Positions 1-8,116 are shown, counted from the stretch's first letter. The stretch: DNA of 17,835 nucleotides from Planctomycetia bacterium (GCA_005798965.1 SYIB01000160.1:1-17835), one strand, 5' to 3'. Notes: a model not told the origin generated them from the letters alone. Program-made: numbers and translations.

Positions 1-336
1 ATCGCACGTGCGCTCGCGCTCGATCCTGACCTGATCGTGTGCGATGAGCCGACGAGTGCGCTCGATGTGAGCATCCAGAGCCAGATCCTCAACCTGCTCA
101 AAGACCTTCAGGACGAGCGTGGGCTCTCGTACCTCTTCATCAGCCATGACATGGCGGTGATCCATCACATCTGCCACCGCATTGCGGTCATGCGCGAAGG
201 CCGGATCGTGGAGATGGGCACCCGCGACGAGGTCATCCGCTCGCCCAAGCAGGCGTACACGAAGGAACTGCTCGACGCCGTTCCCGAGGCGGATCCACAC
301 CGCAAGCGCATCGTGGCCCCGGCGGTCAAGGCGTGA
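1..336 (+). CDS. ABC transporter ATP-binding protein, oligo/dipeptide type, C-terminal part
   Basis: This is the C-terminal end of an ATPase subunit of a peptide-type (Opp/Dpp/nickel) ABC importer; the frame is already open at base 1, so the N-terminus lies outside the window. Visible elements are the helix after the signature motif (IARALALDPD), Walker B with the catalytic Glu and D-loop (LIVCDEPTSALD), the switch His in FISHDM, and the tail R-I-V-E-M-G-T followed by a region ending PKQAYTKELLDAVP. That tail is typical of OppD/OppF and DppD/DppF. Walker A, the Q-loop and LSGGQ are not visible. The protein would act on the cytoplasmic face, powering solute uptake. Its stop overlaps the next start (TGATG), so the two genes are probably co-translated. 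The substrate cannot be told; the DppF/OppF position is more likely than DppD but unproven. Confidence 0.93.
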   Translation: MARALALDPDLIVCDEPTSALDVSIQSQILNLLKDLQDERGLSYLFISHDMAVIHHICHRIAVMREGRIVEMGTRDEVIRSPKQAYTKELLDAVPEADPHRKRIVAPAVKA

Positions 337-821
337 TGATGGAGCAGTCGTCATCCACCACAGGCGGGCGGCGGCTGGCGATCGTCTTTGCGGTGCTGTT
401 CGTGCTGCTCAGTGCGTTCGCCTTCGTCTGGGGCGGCATCGTGACTTCAGGCGTGCGCGAGCGGGCCGTGATCGCCGATCGGCAACTGCGCTCCACGGCC
501 TGGCGCATGCTGTGTGCGGCCGCCGCAACCGGTGAGTGGCCCAAGGACCTGGCCCAGACGGCGACCGTCGCGTGCGACGTGCTGCCGGCTGGCGATGGCC
601 GCTGGCCCGCATCGATTGACGAGGCATGCCCGGGCGGGCTCGAGCCCTGGAGCGAGGCCTGGATGGTTGTGGTGAGCACGGACCCCACGGGTGTTGGCGC
701 GCCGCGGCTCTCGACCGGTGGCAAGGCCACGGGCGTCGGCACGCTCGAGGCCGTCAATGGCTGGATCGAGGCGTTCCACCGGGTGCATTTCGCTGTGAAA
801 ACCGCGCCAACGGCGCCCTGA
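336..821 (+). CDS. Small membrane-anchored protein of unknown function
   Basis: A protein of 161 residues that I do not recognise. Residues about 12-37 form one strong hydrophobic segment (RLAIVFAVLFVLLSAFAFVW) after a short polar N-terminus, so it is probably a single-pass inner-membrane protein with a periplasmic domain of about 120 residues. That domain has two Cys in addition to one in an earlier helix, and is rich in Trp, Gly and Pro. I chose ATG 336 because it overlaps the upstream stop as TGATG; GTG 333 and ATG 339 are alternatives in the same frame. The overlap ties it to the ABC transporter ATPase, and a role with that transporter is only an inference. thyX follows 22 bp later. Confidence 0.75.
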   Translation: MMEQSSSTTGGRRLAIVFAVLFVLLSAFAFVWGGIVTSGVRERAVIADRQLRSTAWRMLCAAAATGEWPKDLAQTATVACDVLPAGDGRWPASIDEACPGGLEPWSEAWMVVVSTDPTGVGAPRLSTGGKATGVGTLEAVNGWIEAFHRVHFAVKTAPTAP

Positions 822-843
822 TTTCTGCGACACTTCCGGTGCC

Positions 844-1737
844 ATGACGCAGCACATCGAGGCCGGAGAACGATTCACCCGCGTTGCGCCCGAGGGTCCC
901 ATGGTGGACGTGATGGGTGGCAGCTCGCGGTGGGACATCAAGGTGCACGACCATGGATTCGTGAGCCTGGTCGATTGCATGCCGCGCATGGTGCCCGAAG
1001 GCAAGACCGGCGACTTCGCGATCGTGCAGGCAGCGCGTGTGAGCTACGGGCAGGGCACGAAGCAGGTGAGCGAGGACCGAGGCCTGGTGCGGTACCTGAT
1101 GCGCCATCGCCACTCGACCCCGTTCGAGATGGTCGAGTTCAAGTTCCACATCGCGATGCCGATCTTCATCGCGCGGCAGTGGATCCGCCATCGCACAGCG
1201 AACGTCAACGAGTACAGCGCGCGCTACTCGATCGTGCCGGATCGGTTCTACCGACCGAGCCCGGAGATGGTGCGCAAGCAGAGCGCGAGCAATCGGCAGG
1301 GCGGCGACCAGCCCATCGATGCGGGCACGGCGGAGGACTTCCTGCAGCTGCTTGAGAAGGCCGAAGCCCACTATCAGGAATACCTGCAGCTCACGGAGAA
1401 GGGTGTGGCACGCGAACTCGCCCGCACGGCACTGCCGGTGAGCGTGTACACCGAGTGGTACTGGAAGTGCGACCTGCACAACATCTTCCACTTCCTCAGC
1501 CTGCGCATGGATCCCCACGCCCAGCAGGAGATCCAGGACTACGCCCGGGCCATGTACGACATGCTCAAGCCGATCGTTCCGCAGGCGTGCGAGGCTTTCG
1601 AGGATTACCGGCTCGAGGCCATGCACCTCACCCGGCTCGAAATCGAATCCATGCGAACCGGCACCCCGCTGGCAACGCAGAACAAGCGCGAGCAGGCCGA
1701 ATGGGACGAGAAGCGCCGTCGGCTCGGTCTTGCCTGA
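844..1737 (+). CDS. thyX: FAD-dependent thymidylate synthase ThyX
   Basis: ThyX makes dTMP from dUMP, using methylenetetrahydrofolate as carbon donor and NADPH through FAD. It replaces ThyA and frees the cell from needing dihydrofolate reductase for this step. The protein has 297 residues. The ThyX signature is clear at residues about 111-129: RQWIRHR followed by TANVNEYSARYS. It fits the RHR-x7-S-x-R pattern, with the S-A-R as the dUMP-binding part. An upstream block RHRHSTPFEM (88-97) and a later block E-L-A-R-T-A-L-P (191-198) also match the family. The N-terminal 45 residues are longer than in minimal ThyX proteins, but no better start is evident. No clear Shine-Dalgarno precedes ATG 844. 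No folate genes are adjacent. Confidence 0.96.
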   Translation: MTQHIEAGERFTRVAPEGPMVDVMGGSSRWDIKVHDHGFVSLVDCMPRMVPEGKTGDFAIVQAARVSYGQGTKQVSEDRGLVRYLMRHRHSTPFEMVEFKFHIAMPIFIARQWIRHRTANVNEYSARYSIVPDRFYRPSPEMVRKQSASNRQGGDQPIDAGTAEDFLQLLEKAEAHYQEYLQLTEKGVARELARTALPVSVYTEWYWKCDLHNIFHFLSLRMDPHAQQEIQDYARAMYDMLKPIVPQACEAFEDYRLEAMHLTRLEIESMRTGTPLATQNKREQAEWDEKRRRLGLA

Positions 1738-1753
1738 GTCTCGCCTGCCATCC

Positions 1754-1778
1754 GGGGCGTTGCCCGGGGCGCAGCCCG
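1754..1778 (+). terminator. Two small GC hairpins after thyX, possible terminator
   Basis: Just after the thyX stop, two hairpins with 4-bp stems and 3-nt loops lie almost end to end: GGGC-gtt-GCCC at 1755-1765 and GGGC-gca-GCCC at 1767-1777. No U-tract follows, so intrinsic termination is uncertain. They sit in the 109-bp gap between thyX and the envelope operon, which is where one would expect a boundary between transcripts. Confidence 0.3.
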
Positions 1779-1846
1779 CCACAGGTCCACAGTCCATCGA
1801 ATCGATCCGGTCGTTGGTCCAGGTCCGCCGTCCAGGGAACCCATCC

Positions 1847-3652
1847 ATGCAAAGCAGACTCGCCACGTTCGTCGGTGCCGTCCTGGCACTCGTCGCCGTC
1901 CAAGGTGCATTCGCCCAGGCGCCCGCCAAGCCCGCACTCGCCATCGCGCAGCCAAAGGTGTCGCCGGCCGCCACCGATGGTGCAGCGCAGCGCGGACAGC
2001 CGGTCGAGCTGAATCGGCTTGTCAACTCGTTCGCGGCGCAGCTCATCCCCGAGTTCATGGCCACAGGCCGCTTCCAGGCGGTTGCACGCAGCGACATGGA
2101 TGCGCTGCAGAAGGAACAGGACTTCACCGGCAGCGGCAATGTCGATCCCAACGATCCTGAGGCGGCGCAGCCCGGTCGCATCAAGGGCTCACGGCTCCTG
2201 CTGGTCACGACGGTCGATGATTTCCAGGATCGCGAGGAGCGTGCGACCTTCCCGGGCGTCGATCAGGCGATGACGCGCCGCACCGTGCGCTTGACGGCAA
2301 GCGCGACCCTCTACGACAGTTCGACCGGTGCCGTGCAGGCGAGCGTGACCGGAGAGGGTTCGGCGAATACGGTGCTGTCCGATCCAAGCGGGCGCGAAGT
2401 GCGCGGCGGCGCCGTGACCGAGCCGATGGTGCGTGATGTGGCAGTCGCCTTGGCCAAGGATCTTGCCAAGCGCGTGGTCTCGGCGTTGCCTGCTGATGGC
2501 GCCCTCGGCGGCGTGGGCGGCACGGGCGGCGTGCCCGAGCAGCCACTGCCCGATCGCCCGCTCCGGACGGCAGTCTTCGTGAAGGACCGCGCCGCCGTGC
2601 CGGCGGACAAAGTCATGGTGATGAACGACTTCATCGTCGCGGGACTCGATCCGCGGCGCTTCGCGGTGATGAGCCGCGAGGACCTCCTCAATGCAGTGGC
2701 GCGATTCGCCACGAAGGGCGAGAACGCGGGGACCGAGACCGATCCGCAGAAGCAGCTGGACCGAATCCTGAGCGATGAGGCCAACGCTGCCTCGCTCGCG
2801 CGAGCCATGGGAGCCGAAGCGATGCTGCTGGCGAGCCTGACCTCGTACCAGCCTGCGTCGAGCGACTTCAAGGGGCAGGGGATCGAGAGCAAGGCGACGA
2901 CCTGGACGCTCACCGTGACCTACCGGCTCACCGGCATCGGCACCGGCTTGGTGTATGGAGCGGGCACGGCGCAGCAGTCAACAGTCGTGCGCGAGACACC
3001 CGGCCTGAAGCAGGAGGTCAATCCGCTCGATGCACTCATCCAGCGCTGCGGCAATCAAGTCGCGCAGGATGCCTCGACCAAGGCGGCAACGAGCGCGGCG
3101 TTCGCTGCCGCCGCATCGCCTGCGAGCGGCGTGGTGATCCGTGCAGTGATGCAGGACCTGCGCGTGCCGGGCATCTTCCTTGACCAGTCGAACGGGCAAT
3201 ACGTGGTCTCGCGGACCGACTATGACGTCGCCCCCGTCGCCGCCACGGTCGAGGTCGATGGGTTCGTGATCGGTCAGCACGGCCAATCGCTCGACATGAC
3301 GCCAGGCCCCCACAAGGTGCGCGTGAGCGGATCCGGCTTCGAGCCGTGGGAGCGCAACGTGCTTGTGAAGGCGGGCATGCAGCTCGAAGTTGGCCTTCGC
3401 ATGACCCCCGAGGCGTTCGCGCGATGGCAGGAGCAGGCGGCCTTCCTCGAGGGCCTGAAGCGTGGCCAGGCGCTCAACGACGCCGAGGTCGATCGCATCC
3501 GCGCGACGGCGGACTACATACGCAATTCGCGCATGGTCATCGACCAGCAGTCGGACATCAAGGTTGATACGGATGAAGCACCGACCCTGGTGCCAGCTCC
3601 GTGGTGGCCGTTCGGTGGCGGTGCCGCCGTGCCGATCGTGCCCGTTCCCTGA
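1847..3652 (+). CDS. Secreted protein with two CsgG/LpoB-like modules and a PEGA domain
   Basis: A protein of 601 residues. ATG 1847 was chosen because it opens directly into a signal peptide (residues 1-23, cleavage after A-F-A); the frame is open 117 bases further upstream but that part is not signal-like. Residues about 50-215 resemble a CsgG/LpoB-type fold: an N-terminal helix, a strand with R-F-Q-A-V-A-R-S-D, a conserved GS-R-L-L-L-V-T strand, and an amphipathic helix ending ALAKDLAKRVVSALP. Residues about 235-415 look like a second copy (RRFAVMSREDLLNAV, then MGAEAMLLASLTSYQ). Residues about 465-520 read as a PEGA-type repeat (VEVDGFVIGQ, then TPGPHKVRVSGSGFEPWE). The tail is Pro-rich. 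There is no lipobox Cys, so it is probably periplasmic rather than lipid-anchored. It heads the operon with the three lipoprotein genes. The CsgG assignment is by pattern, not search. Confidence 0.75.
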   Translation: MQSRLATFVGAVLALVAVQGAFAQAPAKPALAIAQPKVSPAATDGAAQRGQPVELNRLVNSFAAQLIPEFMATGRFQAVARSDMDALQKEQDFTGSGNVDPNDPEAAQPGRIKGSRLLLVTTVDDFQDREERATFPGVDQAMTRRTVRLTASATLYDSSTGAVQASVTGEGSANTVLSDPSGREVRGGAVTEPMVRDVAVALAKDLAKRVVSALPADGALGGVGGTGGVPEQPLPDRPLRTAVFVKDRAAVPADKVMVMNDFIVAGLDPRRFAVMSREDLLNAVARFATKGENAGTETDPQKQLDRILSDEANAASLARAMGAEAMLLASLTSYQPASSDFKGQGIESKATTWTLTVTYRLTGIGTGLVYGAGTAQQSTVVRETPGLKQEVNPLDALIQRCGNQVAQDASTKAATSAAFAAAASPASGVVIRAVMQDLRVPGIFLDQSNGQYVVSRTDYDVAPVAATVEVDGFVIGQHGQSLDMTPGPHKVRVSGSGFEPWERNVLVKAGMQLEVGLRMTPEAFARWQEQAAFLEGLKRGQALNDAEVDRIRATADYIRNSRMVIDQQSDIKVDTDEAPTLVPAPWWPFGGGAAVPIVPVP

Positions 3653-3663
3653 GGTCATCACCT

Positions 3664-5070
3664 ATGCCGCGCAGGCGCGCCACACGGTGGTCGATGCGAT
3701 TGGCGGTTCTTGGAGCCGTGCTCCTGTCCGCGTGCAGCCACAACCACCGCATGCGCGAGGTCGATGTCGCGTTCGCGCAGGCCGACTGGACCAAGGCAGC
3801 CGACCAGATGCTCCAGGTCGAGCAGGAGTTCGCCAAGGACAGCGTGAATGCGCTGGTCTTCCATCTCGAGGCCGGCGAGGTTCTGCAGTCGGCCGGGGAC
3901 ACCGGTGGGAGCGTGCGCAGCTTCGACGCGGCCTATGCGATCGCCCGGCCCTACCTCGACGAGAAGGCGGAGGTCAGCATCAGCGCAGAAGCAGCGGCGC
4001 TGGTGACCAACCAGACCGTGCGCCCCTTCCGCGGGCGCCCGATCGACCGCATCATGATGAACGCGCTGCAGGCGATCAACTACTGGTCGGTCGGTCGCGT
4101 TGGCGAGGCGGGCGTTGAACTCAACCGTGCGTGGCTCTGGCAGCAGGATGCAGTGGAGCGCAACGCCAAGCGGATCACGGAACTGCAGGCCAAGGTCGAC
4201 GAGCGCGCACGGTCAAGCAGTTACAACGTGACTGCAGCGCAGCGGGATCCGGTCTTCAGTTCGCAAGCGCGAACCGCCTATGCGCCGGTTCGCGGGATGC
4301 AGGGGTACGCCGACTATGCCGTTCCATACGTGACCTTCCTGCGCGGTGCGTGGTTCTGGTCGACCGGCCGGGCCAGCGATCTTGACCAGGCGCGACAGGC
4401 CTTCGAGCGCGTGGCAGCCATGCTGCCCGAGACCGATCGGGCCCATGCGATGGAGGATCTTGCGATGGTCGAGGCCGCGCTCGCAGGCCGTGGCATGCCT
4501 GACATGGCGTGGGTCGTGCTGGAATCAGGGCTCGCCCCGAGCCTGAAGGAGCTCCGCATCGACATCCCGCTCTTCATTGCCGAGGTGCCGTATGTGGGCG
4601 CCGCCTTCCCCGAACCGGTCTTCAGGCAGATGGGGCCGGCGGGCTTCACCGTGACGGCGGGGGAACAGAGCGTTCGTTCGTCGCTGCTCACTGACATCGA
4701 TTCCGCGTGGGGGCGGCAGTTCAACGACGAGCTCCCTGCCATCATCACCGCCACGCTGCTCTCGAGCGCGACCAAGGCGATCCTGACCTGGCAGTTGCAG
4801 GAACATCTGGGCACTTGGGGCGCCGTCGCCGGCGCGCTCTATCAGGTCGGCCTGAACAGTGCGGATCTGCGGACGTGGACCACACTGCCCAAGCGCGTGC
4901 TCTCGGCGCGCGTCCCGGTGCCGCCTGACCGGCGCATCATGATCGCCATCGATGGCGGCGAGGCCATCGGGCCCATCGAATGCCCGGTCGGGCACTCAAC
5001 GATCGTCCATCTTCGCGGGACGGCAGTGGGCCGTCCATGCGCCGTCCGTACACTTGGAGGCATCCCATGA
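3664..5070 (+). CDS. COG3014-type lipoprotein
   Basis: A protein of 468 residues. A basic N-terminus and a hydrophobic core end in the lipobox L-S-A-C, with Cys at residue 24, so it is a predicted lipoprotein. The body is helical and TPR-like (blocks AFAQADWTKAADQML, then SVNALVFHLEAGEVLQSAGD). The C-terminal part contains NSADLRTWTTLPKRV followed by P-V-P-P-D-R-R, which matches my memory of the COG3014 family, whose genes often stand beside ycfL and lpoB homologs in gammaproteobacteria. Family function is unknown; a structural or scaffolding role at the outer membrane is an inference. ATG 3664 was chosen because a Shine-Dalgarno (GAGGT, 3651-3655) overlaps the upstream stop with an 8-nt spacer. 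The stop overlaps the next start as ATGA, so translation is coupled. Confidence 0.78.
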   Translation: MPRRRATRWSMRLAVLGAVLLSACSHNHRMREVDVAFAQADWTKAADQMLQVEQEFAKDSVNALVFHLEAGEVLQSAGDTGGSVRSFDAAYAIARPYLDEKAEVSISAEAAALVTNQTVRPFRGRPIDRIMMNALQAINYWSVGRVGEAGVELNRAWLWQQDAVERNAKRITELQAKVDERARSSSYNVTAAQRDPVFSSQARTAYAPVRGMQGYADYAVPYVTFLRGAWFWSTGRASDLDQARQAFERVAAMLPETDRAHAMEDLAMVEAALAGRGMPDMAWVVLESGLAPSLKELRIDIPLFIAEVPYVGAAFPEPVFRQMGPAGFTVTAGEQSVRSSLLTDIDSAWGRQFNDELPAIITATLLSSATKAILTWQLQEHLGTWGAVAGALYQVGLNSADLRTWTTLPKRVLSARVPVPPDRRIMIAIDGGEAIGPIECPVGHSTIVHLRGTAVGRPCAVRTLGGIP

Positions 5071-5486
5071 CCAGTCGCGTCCTTGCATCGCACGCCGTCG
5101 CTGCCCTGCTCCTGTCGCTGGGCTGCAACACCACGAACACCTACACGTCCAATGGCAATGGCGGCTACACCAGCGTCGTCACCAATGGCTGGCTTGCGTA
5201 CAAGGCCACGGTCGACAACGTGCGCGAAGGCAAGCTCGATGATGGCACCATGAAGGTGCAGATCGACGTGCGCAGCGACCAGCTCAATCCGCAGCGCTTC
5301 AACTACCTCTTCGAGTGGTACGACGCGCAGGGCATGAAGATCGACTCGGCCACGGCCACCTGGCAGAACCGCTTCATCAAGCCGCAGGAGACGATCACGC
5401 TCGGCGCCGTCGCTCCCACCCGGACCTGCTCGCGCTGGGTGCTCAAGCTCAGCGACGAGAAGCAGCCCTTTACCCCGAACAACTGA
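5067..5486 (+). CDS. YcfL-type (DUF1425) lipoprotein
   Basis: A protein of 139 residues. The signal peptide ends LLLSLGC, a relaxed lipobox with Cys at residue 20. The mature part is a short beta-sandwich-like domain. Its key stretch is FNYLFEWYDAQGMKID, then W-Q-N-R-F-I-K-P-Q-E with T-I-T-L and V-A-P, ending WVLKL. This follows the DUF1425/YcfL pattern of F-x-Y-x-F-x-W-[YF]-D-x-x-G followed by a turn and A-P. YcfL is a predicted outer-membrane lipoprotein of unknown function, encoded directly upstream of lpoB in E. coli, and the same order is seen here. ATG 5067 has a good GGAGG (5056-5060) six bases upstream and overlaps the previous stop. The gap to the next gene is 32 bp. Confidence 0.82.
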   Translation: MTSRVLASHAVAALLLSLGCNTTNTYTSNGNGGYTSVVTNGWLAYKATVDNVREGKLDDGTMKVQIDVRSDQLNPQRFNYLFEWYDAQGMKIDSATATWQNRFIKPQETITLGAVAPTRTCSRWVLKLSDEKQPFTPNN

Positions 5487-5518
5487 TTCGTCACGCCAAT
5501 CCTTCAACGGAGCACTTC

Positions 5519-6109
5519 ATGCACCGCATCGCCATCACCGTCCCGGCCGCACTTGCCTTGCTCGCTGGTTGCCAGAACGCCCAGTATCAGGACCCACAGG
5601 GCACCGCACTCATCGTCAGCCTGAACAAGGTGGACATCCAGGACTTCACGAGCGCGGCCGATGCCATGGTCAATTCCATGGTCGAAGCCGGCGTGCTGTC
5701 CAAGGCCGCGCATCAGCCTGCGCTTTTGGGCATCAGCAAGGTCGAGAACCGAACCGATACGCAGTTCGACACCGATGAGCTCGTGAAGAAGATCCGAGTG
5801 GCGCTGCTCAAGGGTGGTCGCGCACAGGTCACGCAACAGCTCACGTTGGGCAACGCGAAGGAGGACCCTCTCGGCGACCAGGCCAACCAGATGGCGCGAT
5901 TCCAGGAGGGCACCGATCGCCAGCCGATCGAGCTGCCTGACTTCACCCTCAGCGGCAAGATCCTGTTCGACCGCACAAAGGCCGGCAGCACCCGTCAGGT
6001 CGCCTACATTTTCCAGATGTCTCTGGTCGACACGGCCACGAATCGGGTGGTCTGGGAGGACGAAAAGACGATCGTGAAGCAGGGCAACCAGAACCAGGTC
6101 GGGTTCTGA
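5519..6109 (+). CDS. lpoB: LpoB-type lipoprotein (penicillin-binding-protein activator family)
   Basis: A protein of 196 residues with a classic lipobox, L-A-G-C (Cys 17). In E. coli, LpoB is an outer-membrane lipoprotein that reaches through the periplasm and activates the peptidoglycan synthase PBP1B. Family-like features here are VDIQDFTSAADAMVNSMVEA near the N-terminus, the strand PALLGISKVENRTDTQFDTD, an amphipathic helix ELVKKIRVALLKGGRAQVT, and a closing pair of strands with Y-I-F-Q-M-S-L-V-D and RVVWEDEK, corresponding to the E. coli strand with G-E-I-I-W. The long disordered linker of enterobacterial LpoB is absent. GGAG (5509-5512) stands six bases before ATG 5519. It is the last gene of the operon. 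Whether this protein contacts a PBP is inference from family only. Confidence 0.83.
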   Translation: MHRIAITVPAALALLAGCQNAQYQDPQGTALIVSLNKVDIQDFTSAADAMVNSMVEAGVLSKAAHQPALLGISKVENRTDTQFDTDELVKKIRVALLKGGRAQVTQQLTLGNAKEDPLGDQANQMARFQEGTDRQPIELPDFTLSGKILFDRTKAGSTRQVAYIFQMSLVDTATNRVVWEDEKTIVKQGNQNQVGF

Positions 6110-6156
6110 GCGCTGCGGGTGCACATTGTAAAAACCGGACTTTTTGCGGCCTGAAC

Positions 6157-6185
6157 TTGAGCAGTCGCGCTCTTTGGTTTAGTTT
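6157..6185 (+). promoter_or_regulatory. Candidate sigma-70-like promoter for the RCC1-repeat gene
   Basis: The 120-bp gap 6110-6229 is clearly richer in A and T than the rest of the window. It contains TTGAGC (6157-6162), a 17-nt spacer and TAGTTT (6180-6185), a partial match to the -35/-10 consensus, 45 bases before the ATG. An AAAGG at 6218-6222 gives a Shine-Dalgarno with a 7-nt spacer. The -10 match is only three of six, so this is a weak call. Confidence 0.35.
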
Positions 6186-6229
6186 TAGGCTAGCGGGCCT
6201 TCGCCTGGAGCCGGCTGAAAGGTTGCGCC

Positions 6230-8101
6230 ATGTTGAACATTGCCGTCATCGCCGCAGGGACCATGATGCTTGCGCTCGGGGCGTGGTCGCCTGCCGCCCA
6301 TGCGCAGCGGTTGGTTGGCTGGGGGTTCAGCGGCTCGTCCAACATTGATCGCGCCGAGCCGGCGCTCAAGCCAGCAGCGGGCTTCTACCACTCACTCGTC
6401 GTCCTGGACGGCGGTCTCATCGCAGCTTGGGGCTCGGACAACGACAAGCAGGCCAACGTGCCGGTGGACCTTGGTGCCGCAGTGTCGGTTGCCGGCGGTC
6501 ATCACCACACGGTGGCGCTCCTCACCAATGGCAGCGTGCAGTGCTTCGGTCGCAACACGAGTGGCCAGTGCACCGTTCCTGCGGACCTCGGCCCGTGCAT
6601 CGCCGTTGCTGCAGGTGACGCCTTCAGCGCAGCGATCACCGTGACGGGCACCGTCCGATGCTGGGGCGACAATTCGAGCGGCCAGTGCGATGTTCCAGCG
6701 GATCTGGCGGGCGTGGTCGGGCTCGACTGCGGGAGTTTCTTCACCATTGCCGTCCTCAAGGATGGCTCGGTGCGATGCTGGGGCAGCAACTTGAATGGGC
6801 AATGCACAGTGCCGGAAGGCATGGGGCCGGCCGTCCAGGTCAGCGCAGGTGTGAGGCACGCGGTCGCATTGCTCGCCGATGGTTCGGTTCGGTGCTGGGG
6901 ATCGAGTGCGTCCGGTGCCTTGGCTGTGCCCCCAGATCTTGGCTCGGTCCAGCAGGTGGCGGCTGGCAACTCCTTCACCGTGGCGCTTCTGGCTGATGGT
7001 CGTGTCCGCGGCTGGGGCTGGAACGCCTTCGGCCAAGTGAGTCAAGCTGGTGCGCTGACCGGTGTGGCGTCGATCGCCGTCGGTGATACCCATGGTGTTG
7101 CCGTGCATGATGATGGTCGCGTTTCGGCGTGGGGCAACAACACCTACGCACAGGCGCAAGTCCCGATCGGGGCTGGTGCGGTGAAGCAGGTCGGTGTCAC
7201 GTACACCTCGCACACGGCTGTGTTGCGTGACGACGGCAGTTTCAGCATCGGTGGACTCTGCAACGATGGCATGTGCGCTGTGCCCATGGATCTCGGGCCC
7301 GTGGCGCAGTTTGCGCTCGGTGCCAGTCATGTGGTGGCGCTTGAGATTGGTGGTTCCGTGCGCGCTTGGGGCGCGACCCTGAACGGGATCACGGCCGTGC
7401 CGTCGGACCTGCCGCCGGCCGTGCAGGTCGCAGCCCGCGGATTTCACACCTTGGCCCTCTGCATCGACGGATCGGTCCGTGCATGGGGCGAGAATCAACG
7501 AGGGCAGTGCAACGTGCCAGGCAATCTGGGTGCTGTCCAGTCGATTGCCGCAGGCACCGAATCGTCGTTCGCGATTGTGGCCGACGGCTCGTTGCGAGCG
7601 TGGGGTGGCAGCGGTTCCGGCGAAGCGATCGTGCCGATCGACCTCGGCCCAGTGCAGCAGATCACGGCTGAGGCGGATCATGCGCATGCGCTTCGCCTGA
7701 ATGGCACGGTGCGCTCGTGGGGTGCTGGTGCACCGGCGCAGCCGGCCGACCTCGGATTGGTGACGCAGATCGCGTGTGGCAAGGATCATGTGGTCGCCTT
7801 GGAGATCAGCGGAAGTGTGCGCGTCTGGGGGACCACCGGCTTTGGCACCAACACGCCGCCGGCAGGATTGGGTCGCGTGGTTCAGATCGCCGCGGGCGGT
7901 GGCGAGGTCGTGGTGCTCCGGGCCGGCTGTGCTCAGGACCTCAGCGGTGATGGCATCGTCGATGGAACTGATCTCGCGCCGCTGCTGTCGGCATGGTCTG
8001 AGACTGGCACTGGTCTTGCGGCTGATCTCAACGACGACGGTGTGGTCGATGGACTCGACCTGGGCGTCATGCTTGAGGCGTGGGGCGCGTGCGGCGGCTG
8101 A
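6230..8101 (+). CDS. Secreted RCC1-repeat protein with dockerin-like C-terminus
   Basis: A protein of 623 residues. Residues 1-26 are a signal peptide ending A-H-A. Then come 14 RCC1-like units with the pattern [AC]-W-G-x4-G-Q-x-x-V-P-x-D-L-G followed by V-A-A-G-x-x-H-T-V-A-L and D-G-S-V. The Trp of the W-G pair falls at residues 31, 67, 106, 145, 184, 223, 262, 301, 380, 419, 458, 497 and 533; the ninth unit (near 340) has lost it. The period is almost exactly 39 residues, and 14 units would make two seven-bladed propellers. Residues 569-612 hold two calcium-loop-like repeats (DLSGDGIVDGTDL and DLNDDGVVDGLDL), as in dockerin type I domains, ending in W-G-A-C-G-G. The protein is probably exported and may be bound to the surface or matrix. 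The ligand is unknown. It converges on the next gene with a 15-bp gap. Confidence 0.9.
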   Translation: MLNIAVIAAGTMMLALGAWSPAAHAQRLVGWGFSGSSNIDRAEPALKPAAGFYHSLVVLDGGLIAAWGSDNDKQANVPVDLGAAVSVAGGHHHTVALLTNGSVQCFGRNTSGQCTVPADLGPCIAVAAGDAFSAAITVTGTVRCWGDNSSGQCDVPADLAGVVGLDCGSFFTIAVLKDGSVRCWGSNLNGQCTVPEGMGPAVQVSAGVRHAVALLADGSVRCWGSSASGALAVPPDLGSVQQVAAGNSFTVALLADGRVRGWGWNAFGQVSQAGALTGVASIAVGDTHGVAVHDDGRVSAWGNNTYAQAQVPIGAGAVKQVGVTYTSHTAVLRDDGSFSIGGLCNDGMCAVPMDLGPVAQFALGASHVVALEIGGSVRAWGATLNGITAVPSDLPPAVQVAARGFHTLALCIDGSVRAWGENQRGQCNVPGNLGAVQSIAAGTESSFAIVADGSLRAWGGSGSGEAIVPIDLGPVQQITAEADHAHALRLNGTVRSWGAGAPAQPADLGLVTQIACGKDHVVALEISGSVRVWGTTGFGTNTPPAGLGRVVQIAAGGGEVVVLRAGCAQDLSGDGIVDGTDLAPLLSAWSETGTGLAADLNDDGVVDGLDLGVMLEAWGACGG

Positions 8102-8116
8102 TGGCGGTGCGGCCGT

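Noticed and set aside
754..2208. Minus-strand open frame of 484 codons
   Set aside because: It runs antisense through thyX and into the CsgG-like gene, with the low-complexity His/Arg/Leu composition expected of high-GC antisense.
6129..6145. Run of five A, six bases, then five T, resembling a terminator after lpoB
   Set aside because: Only five A-T pairs could form, with no GC stem, so the hairpin would be unstable.
6392..7789. Long minus-strand open frame (465 codons)
   Set aside because: It is antisense to the RCC1-repeat gene and its apparent repeats mirror that gene; it has no signal or motif of its own.
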